Shown here: piece by piece, positions 3,864 through 8,003 of the stretch
Numbering within the stretch: position 1 is the first letter of the stretch
Layout of the letters: every line of letters begins with the position of its first letter
Assembly (NCBI GenBank): GCA_964383905.1
Contig: CAYLJO010000266.1
Location: 1 to 8,003, forward strand
Direction: 5' to 3'
Length of the DNA: 8,003 nt
Source of the DNA: CAYLJO01 sp964383905
Lineage (GTDB): Bacteria > Acidobacteriota > Blastocatellia > Pyrinomonadales > Pyrinomonadaceae
The notes under the pieces: generated by a model
What the model was told of the DNA's origin: nothing
What the model saw: the letters and a program-made list of their open reading frames with translations, nothing else
Database searches by the model: none
Program-made: the position numbers and the translations under genes

Positions 3864-6158
3864 CTACTGTGCGGCCTGCTGGTGCGGATAATATGGGCTG
3901 CTTACGTTGAGGAACTTCAGCCCGGAGATGCTCGTATCGTCATTGCTCGACATGATATTGACGCTGTCGCTGCTCGTGCCCGATGACATCGTGCCCGGGT
4001 CGATGAGAGAGCTTTGCCAGATGCTCGTAGAGGCGGTAGAGAAGATGGCACTGCCATCCATATTCCCCGTCACTTTACTGAGACCATCGGCATAAAACTT
4101 TGTGCCCGGACTGTTCGTCTGATTCCGGACGGCGGTCACCAGTGGGTTTTGCGCCGCGACCGTTTGCGTGCCGGAAGTTTGCAGGCAGTTGTTCAAGGTA
4201 TAGCTGTCGGAGACGACGATACCGTTGGGCCACACGCTGCCGTCCGAAACCATGATGCCGTCGCCGACGACGATACCGTCAGAGACCATGATACCATCGC
4301 CGACGACGATGCCGTCGCTGATGACAATGCCGTCGGAAACCACGATGCCATCCGAAACCACGATGCCGTCGCTGACCATGATGCCATTGCTCAGCGTTGC
4401 TTTTTCAATGAAGTTGCCGTACTGGTCTGTCAGGTTGAGCTTAAGATCCTGACTCAAGCCCGTCAACGTTAACCCCGGCTTGAGCAGACCCTGTCCTGCC
4501 AGGGCCGTGTTGGCATCCGTGCGGACGTTCTGCGCCAGGCGAACCGCCGCGTAGGCGTTAACCAACCCCGCGCCTTCCGTCAGCATTCTCTCAACAGTGC
4601 TCAAAGACGAGAGGGCAGGAAGTTGCTGTGCGGAGATGCGCAAGAGCGCCTTCACTTCTCGCGGCGTGAGGCTTGGGTTGGCCTGCAGCATCAGCGCGAC
4701 GACTCCTGACACGACAGGCGCCGCGAAAGACGTCCCCGACAACTGGCAGTACATCTGCTTGGTCGCCCCGCCGGCGGACGGGGGCACCACCGCATTGGGC
4801 AGCACCGTGTTTGTTAATGTCGATTTACTTTCTGTCGCCGCCGCGATGATCTTGTTGCCGGGGGCGACCACGTCAGGCTTGATGACGCCGTCGACGAGGG
4901 TCGGGCCATGGGAGCTGAAGGAAGCCACCTGTACATCGGACCTCCGCAGCAGATTCGGGTTCGCACTGACGGTCGGAGCCGTCGAACTGTTCGGCCAGGT
5001 CTCCAGCGTTTGTTTGGCGTCCTTGGTCGCCCCGACCGTGATGACCTTCGGGTCATTGCCCGGACTGACGATGCCGCCGTAAACTTTCTGATAGATCGGC
5101 TTACCGTTGGCGTCATAGCCGGTTACGACATCATTATGGCCAGAGTTACCGGCCGCACAGATGACTACAATGCCACTCGCTACGGCGCGCTCCACCGCCT
5201 GGCAGAGTGGGTCGGTCTTGTAGCTCTGGACAACGGGGGTCCCGACGCTGAGGTTCATCACGCGGATGTTATAGTCTGATTTGATCGAAATGCAGTAATC
5301 GATTGCTTGGATGACAGTGCTGACGCTGCCTGCGCCGTTGGCGTCCATCGCTTTGATCGCGATCAGATTCGCATTCGGCGCCACACCTGTGAAGTCACCG
5401 TACTGGCCCGGGTACCACTTCTTTCCTTTACTATCAACCTGCCGAGATCCCCAGCCGTTGCCTAAAGCCACCCCGGCGACAGTCGTCCCATGCCCGTAAT
5501 CATCGTAGGGCTGAGTAGAGCCTCCAACGAAATCCTTCCAAACAGTGATGCGGGAGGTGTTATCTGTTAGGCGGCGGAAGTCATCGGTCCACCCTGTCGT
5601 ACTGTTCGAATATCCGATACCCGAATCGATGACCGCGATGCCGATGCCCGTGCCGTCTACTGCCGGGTAGGTGGTACCGTAACTGCTGGCGACGGCCTTG
5701 CGGAGTTGGTTCGCGCCGATCAGTCGGGTCGTCGCGTCCAAGTTGCTGCTAACTTTTCTGTCGGGGGTAACGAAGGCGATACAGTCCTCTGCCGCCAACT
5801 CCTCGATGCGCGAAACAGGCATCTCAACGAGAAACGCGTCGATACTGCTGAATCGACGTTTGACCTTGCCCCCATGTCGGAGGATGGCTTGGCGGTGAAG
5901 TTCGGCTGGCGGTTCGGCGGTTTGAACAATTAGATCTTGCAGGCGATAGTCCCCCCGGCTGTGGTCGATGAGGGAACGCAGGTCCTTCGGCAGCTTTTGG
6001 GACCTCGGATCTTGATCAAAGTCACCGCTGGGTTGCGCTGCTGATCTGAAAGCATGCGCCCGGGTCTCCAATTGCAGCCCGGATGGGATTTGTGCAATAA
6101 AGAGAGCCGCCAGAAGAGTTGCCATTAGAGGGCTCATCGGGGTTTTTCTGTCTTTCAT
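3864..6158 (-). CDS. Secreted S8 (subtilisin-like) serine peptidase with hexapeptide repeats
   Basis: The gene encodes 764 residues from ATG 6158-6156, with a modest AAGGG about 7 bases upstream. A signal peptide spans residues 1-36 (basic start, hydrophobic core ATLLAALFIAQIP, cleavage after AHA). Residues about 75-135 look like an I9-type propeptide. The catalytic domain has Asp178 (AVIDSGIG), His223 (DDYGHGTTVAG), oxyanion Asn338 (CAAGNSG) and Ser477 (SGTSFAAPVVSG). This is a complete subtilase set, so it should be an active endopeptidase exported from the cytoplasm. After the catalytic domain (ending near residue 545), residues 590-651 form about ten GIVVSD-like hexapeptides. A Ser/Thr/Asn-rich C-terminus without a clear membrane anchor follows. 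At 764 residues it is longer than a minimal subtilisin because of the C-terminal extension, which may bind a surface or support folding or secretion. The GNAT gene lies downstream on the same strand beyond a hairpin. Confidence 0.95.
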   Translation of the reverse strand: MKDRKTPMSPLMATLLAALFIAQIPSGLQLETRAHAFRSAAQPSGDFDQDPRSQKLPKDLRSLIDHSRGDYRLQDLIVQTAEPPAELHRQAILRHGGKVKRRFSSIDAFLVEMPVSRIEELAAEDCIAFVTPDRKVSSNLDATTRLIGANQLRKAVASSYGTTYPAVDGTGIGIAVIDSGIGYSNSTTGWTDDFRRLTDNTSRITVWKDFVGGSTQPYDDYGHGTTVAGVALGNGWGSRQVDSKGKKWYPGQYGDFTGVAPNANLIAIKAMDANGAGSVSTVIQAIDYCISIKSDYNIRVMNLSVGTPVVQSYKTDPLCQAVERAVASGIVVICAAGNSGHNDVVTGYDANGKPIYQKVYGGIVSPGNDPKVITVGATKDAKQTLETWPNSSTAPTVSANPNLLRRSDVQVASFSSHGPTLVDGVIKPDVVAPGNKIIAAATESKSTLTNTVLPNAVVPPSAGGATKQMYCQLSGTSFAAPVVSGVVALMLQANPSLTPREVKALLRISAQQLPALSSLSTVERMLTEGAGLVNAYAAVRLAQNVRTDANTALAGQGLLKPGLTLTGLSQDLKLNLTDQYGNFIEKATLSNGIMVSDGIVVSDGIVVSDGIVISDGIVVGDGIMVSDGIVVGDGIMVSDGSVWPNGIVVSDSYTLNNCLQTSGTQTVAAQNPLVTAVRNQTNSPGTKFYADGLSKVTGNMDGSAIFSTASTSIWQSSLIDPGTMSSGTSSDSVNIMSSNDDTSISGLKFLNVSSPYYPHQQAAQ
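4206..4391 (-). repeat. 18-bp coding repeat array (GIVVSD hexapeptides)
   Basis: About ten 18-bp units encode residues 590-651 of the peptidase. Unit forms are GIVVSD, GIMVSD, GIVISD and GIVVGD, and one unit has degenerated to GSVWPN. Most changes between units are synonymous or conservative, indicating purifying selection on the peptide. The pattern (I/V-V-x-S/G-D-G) resembles left-handed beta-helix hexapeptides such as IGDGVV, which is inference only. Confidence 0.9.
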
Positions 6159-6555
6159 GGCCTGGCCCTTATTAATTCTTTTGATGTCAGCACGTCTGGC
6201 TAGAAGAGCAGCAAAAAATGCAGATCCTACCGATCTTGCCTGGCCAGGCTATGGCAAGCCTTGGGCCACAGGCGCATTAACTTGAGGTGGATTGATTCTA
6301 TTAGACTTAGGTCCTTATCCCGGGCTGTTGTAAGAAGCAGAAGGCGATTGATTGGGTCAACGTGAGAGGTATTAGTCTGTCAAATTGATCCGTCCGCCCT
6401 TCATCCACAACATCACGAGTGGGTGAGTTGATGCCAAAGCCTGTTGGGAAAAACCAGAGAGGTCTGGTGTAAGGTGCCCCGTCATAATCTTTGCTGTATT
6501 ATACAATCCATGCACGAATGAGGAGTTGGGCCGAACTTCTGGGGTTAAATGCCGC
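6159..6555. other. Intergenic region between divergent genes
   Basis: This region separates the start of the peptidase gene from the small plus-strand gene and should hold promoters for both. I see no gene in it. A perfect 12-bp palindrome GCCTGGCCAGGC lies at 6238-6249. An AT-rich stretch TGTATTATACAAT (6495-6507) could supply a -10 element for the small gene, but I find no good -35 at the right distance. Confidence 0.45.
6238..6249. promoter_or_regulatory. Perfect 12-bp palindrome upstream of the peptidase gene
   Basis: GCCTGGCCAGGC is self-complementary across all 12 bases and sits about 80 bp before the peptidase start. It could be an operator. A related GGCCTGGCCC string lies directly at the peptidase start (6159-6168). 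The function is unproven. Confidence 0.35.
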
Positions 6556-6810
6556 ATGTATCGCAAGGCGCTCGAAATCAGAGCCGACATCTATCAAATC
6601 GTTGCCACCTACCACAGGACACTAACAGAATATGCTAGAGCTTTAGGCTCTAGCAGTCCGACCGACGAAATAGCCGCAGAGTTAAAAGTCATCGGCCGCG
6701 AGTATATCGATGAGCCGGAGGATTTAATTTCGCACCTGATGGAATTAGCACCCACCCAGGAATTCTCGCGGCCCCTTGTTTTCTACGCAAACAGCCAATG
6801 GGAAGCGTAA
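6556..6810 (+). CDS. Small hypothetical protein
   Basis: The frame encodes 84 residues from ATG 6556, or 94 from TTG 6526. At TTG the purines GAGGAG abut the codon without spacing, so I prefer the ATG, although it lacks a good Shine-Dalgarno. The product is mostly charged and helical in appearance (MYRKALEIRADIYQIV at the start, DEPEDLISHLMELAP near the end), with no signal peptide, membrane segment or cysteine. I do not recognise a family. Natural amino-acid composition and the lack of a stronger competing frame argue that it is real. An 8-bp inverted repeat (6634-6654) lies inside it. Its neighbours are the divergent peptidase gene and the transposase remnant, which give no hint of function. 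Confidence 0.45.
   Translation: MYRKALEIRADIYQIVATYHRTLTEYARALGSSSPTDEIAAELKVIGREYIDEPEDLISHLMELAPTQEFSRPLVFYANSQWEA
6634..6654. repeat. Perfect inverted repeat GCTAGAGC-TTTAG-GCTCTAGC
   Basis: Eight-bp perfect arms (6634-6641, 6647-6654) with a 5-base loop lie within the small hypothetical gene. They encode part of YARALGSSS and could form an mRNA hairpin. Confidence 0.6.
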
Positions 6811-6898
6811 AATAGAGTTAAGGGATAACCCTGCGCTCATTGAACGGCTTCCCTTTCTTACGTTCAGATAAGCACTCGCGCAGAACCAGGTTAATCTA

Positions 6899-6916
6899 TT
6901 TACCCGTATGGGTAAA
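6899..6916. repeat. Hairpin TTTACCC-GTAT-GGGTAAA
   Basis: Perfect 7-bp arms flank a 4-base loop, 88 bases after the stop of the small gene. No U-run follows on the plus strand (AACAAAAG follows), so it is at best a weak terminator candidate. Confidence 0.45.
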
Positions 6917-7209
6917 ACAAAAGTCCCAACAAAGCGCCGGGCATGATTCTCGAGTGGTCGGTTCATGAACGGCCGGTACATCCTGTATGTGACAAGGCGG
7001 GCCGTCGCGCGAGAACCCCATCCTCATTATATCGCCGCTCATCGAAAACCCTCCGCGAGCCACTTCTCTTCTGTCCGAATATCTCCTTATGCCTCCTTGT
7101 GTTCGTCTCACTTGCGGCGACCAGGCTTTTACACCTTCCCGTCAGTAGCCGATCTGGTGAATCATCGTCACCGCAGCGTGACGCGCCCGTCGTGAGTGAA
7201 GGTCAGACC

Positions 7210-7232
7210 GATGCCTTCTAATAACAGGCATC
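7210..7232. repeat. Hairpin GATGCCT-(9)-AGGCATC
   Basis: Perfect 7-bp arms (7210-7216, 7226-7232) flank a 9-base loop about 20 bases before the transposase remnant. It may be a boundary feature left by the mobile element, or chance. Confidence 0.4.
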
Positions 7233-7252
7233 CAGGTTAAGGTTGTGACGTC

Positions 7253-7490
7253 ATGAACCAAGCCACGCCGGGGTACGCGTGGCGGGCCGTGGCCGAAGGG
7301 ACGATCTCGCAAGCGGTGCTTGCTATGGGTAGAGCGCCGCTGTCGTTACCTGGGCAAAACGAAGACGCAGAGTGGCAACAGGTGCTGACGGCAACAGCTA
7401 TCAACTTTGTGCGTATTGCCAACCGGCTGGCCGGGGTGCCGCCGGCGAAGACGAGGCAAGCGTCTTTCGTGAATCTGATGAAGCAACTGA
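7253..7490 (+). pseudogene. C-terminal remnant of an IS1182-like DDE transposase, twice frameshifted
   Basis: Three pieces in two frames rebuild the familiar C-terminus of IS1182-type transposases (DDE_Tnp_1_6-like). The first is YAWRAVAEGTISQAV (about 7274-7318), comparable to YA-x-RAG-x-EGTISQAV. The second, in another frame, is ERRCRYLGKTKTQ (7332-7370), comparable to LRR-x-RY-x-G-x-AKT-x-x-Q. The third, back in the first frame, is WQQVLTATAINFVRIANRL (7373-7429), followed by AGVPPAKTRQASF. The catalytic DDE region that should lie upstream is absent. The element once moved by cut-and-paste or copy-out transposition but is now immobile. The first frame runs on to 7638, but its residues after about 7490 no longer look like transposase. 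I could not identify terminal inverted repeats. Confidence 0.75.
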
Positions 7491-7649
7491 TCTTGATAAC
7501 TTTTGATGCGGGAGAGCGATTCTGCATTTGGAGCGGGAGATTCTCGATGATCATGAGCGAGTTATTGTTTCCTCTGACGAGAGTCTTACTCCCCCAAAGA
7601 CTTACAAGAGTTCCACTCCCGCCGGTATCCCAATAACCATTATCCACCA
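7491..7649. other. Gap between transposase remnant and kinase frame
   Basis: No recognised gene. One plus-strand frame (7507-7653, after a stop at 7504-7506) reads naturally for about 45 residues (for example LEREILDDHERVIVSSDES) and ends in TAG. It has no clear start or known family and could be the tail of another decayed gene. Confidence 0.3.
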
Positions 7650-8003
7650 TTAGAAAAATATCGTGCGGACTACTCTCGCCGAGTAGCGGCGGACCCCGGT
7701 CGCCGCGTGATCGGTTAACAGGGTATGTGCCGACCGCCTTAGCCCACCCCACAGCCCCACCACCCTTATATCTCTCCTCGTCTTCCCGGTAGCGGAGGGG
7801 GAGAGCGAGTGGCGGCGGCGCAAGTTGTGCAAGAGGTGTGGGCGAGAGTGAGTAAGGAACAAGGGCAGGAGCAGACCCGCTTGCGGCGCGCGCACCACCA
7901 TCAGCGGGAGGTCTACCGTGAAAGTCGCCCCGCGGCCCTCGCCCGCGCTCTCGGCGCGCACGACGCCGCCGTGCAGCTCGACCAGGTGGCGGACGATGGC
8001 GAG
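7650..8003 (-). CDS. Histidine kinase C-terminus, partial (runs off right edge)
   Basis: From the right edge the minus strand reads LAIVRHLVELHGGVVRAES and then AGEGRGATFTVDLPLM. This is the end of the HATPase_c domain of sensor histidine kinases: the helix after the G2 box, the HGG-x-V-x-AES strand, the G-x-G-x-G-ATF-x-V-x-LPL end. Such kinases autophosphorylate a His and pass the phosphate to a response regulator. The recognisable domain occupies 8003 to about 7895. The frame then continues about 80 residues to a TAA at 7652-7650. That tail is rich in Arg, Leu and Ser, shows no receiver domain, and looks like non-coding or degraded sequence read through. The true end may therefore have been lost, perhaps by the rearrangements that left the transposase remnant next door. 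Sensor domains and the phospho-accepting His lie outside the window. Confidence 0.8.
   Translation of the reverse strand, partial: LAIVRHLVELHGGVVRAESAGEGRGATFTVDLPLMVVRAPQAGLLLPLFLTHSRPHLLHNLRRRHSLSPSATGKTRRDIRVVGLWGGLRRSAHTLLTDHAATGVRRYSARVVRTIFF

Larger units (their letters stand above)
6811..7252. other. Gap without a recognisable gene; three inverted repeats
   Basis: Frames here have unnatural compositions on both strands. Structures seen are TTTACCC-GTAT-GGGTAAA at 6899-6916, the palindrome GTTCATGAAC at 6961-6970, and GATGCCT-(9)-AGGCATC at 7210-7232. The last lies just before the transposase remnant. Confidence 0.5.

Noticed and set aside
4193..4452. Possible CRISPR array, since short units repeat regularly
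   Set aside because: The period is 18 bp with no unique spacers, and the units encode conserved hexapeptides in the peptidase frame.
4014..4472. A 152-residue plus-strand frame rich in DHDAVADDD-like repeats
   Set aside because: It is the antisense reading of the peptidase hexapeptide repeat, which keeps all frames open.
6943..7221. A 92-residue plus-strand frame and its overlapping antisense frames
   Set aside because: Composition is Arg/Ser-rich and unnatural, frames on both strands compete, and no family or start signal is visible.
7237..7752. A 171-residue minus-strand frame
   Set aside because: It is antisense to the transposase remnant and has no recognisable domain.

Overview
The window looks like an accessory, partly decayed stretch of a bacterial chromosome. 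The best guess is Acidobacteriota, perhaps class Blastocatellia. This rests on recalled family resemblances: a ParA gene overlapping a proline-rich small gene, two long GNAT proteins with an extra N-terminal domain, and an S8 peptidase with a GIVVSD hexapeptide array. It cannot be proved from the sequence alone.

Left part (1-1130, minus strand). A reading frame at the left edge opens with 18 residues that look like the start of a type VI secretion VgrG spike protein, then departs from it and leaves the window. Upstream of it lies an unfamiliar 256-residue protein with a His-x7-Cys motif (H195, NGCI) resembling the active site of L,D-transpeptidase (YkuD-like) enzymes. Its start sits on a perfect 27-bp tandem duplication.

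Gene graveyard (about 1140-1600, minus strand). Three broken genes are packed together. They are the C-terminus of a ParA-type ATPase with a one-base frameshift, a DNA-binding-type gene that begins intact (strong Shine-Dalgarno, 4-bp overlap with parA) but loses its expected sequence after about 75 codons, and a 17-residue relic of a serine/threonine kinase glycine-rich loop in a different frame.

Central part (1783-6158). This is the healthy core. A plus-strand GNAT-like gene with a convincing promoter converges on a paralogous GNAT gene on the minus strand. The second keeps the acetyl-CoA loop and the first has lost it. Upstream of the second GNAT gene, on the same strand, is a large secreted subtilisin-like (S8) peptidase with a complete Asp-His-Asn-Ser set and a ten-unit hexapeptide repeat. 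A strong hairpin separates the two minus-strand genes.

Right part (6159-8003). A gene-poor stretch contains one plausible small plus-strand gene (84 codons) and several hairpins. It is followed by a twice-frameshifted C-terminal remnant of an IS1182-like (DDE) transposase. At the right edge is the C-terminal end of a histidine kinase on the minus strand, whose tail after the ATPase domain looks degraded or non-coding.

Functionally, only the peptidase, the two GNAT proteins, the YkuD-like protein, the small protein and perhaps the kinase look expressed. The rest is recombination debris, so the edges of the window are probably rearrangement-prone.
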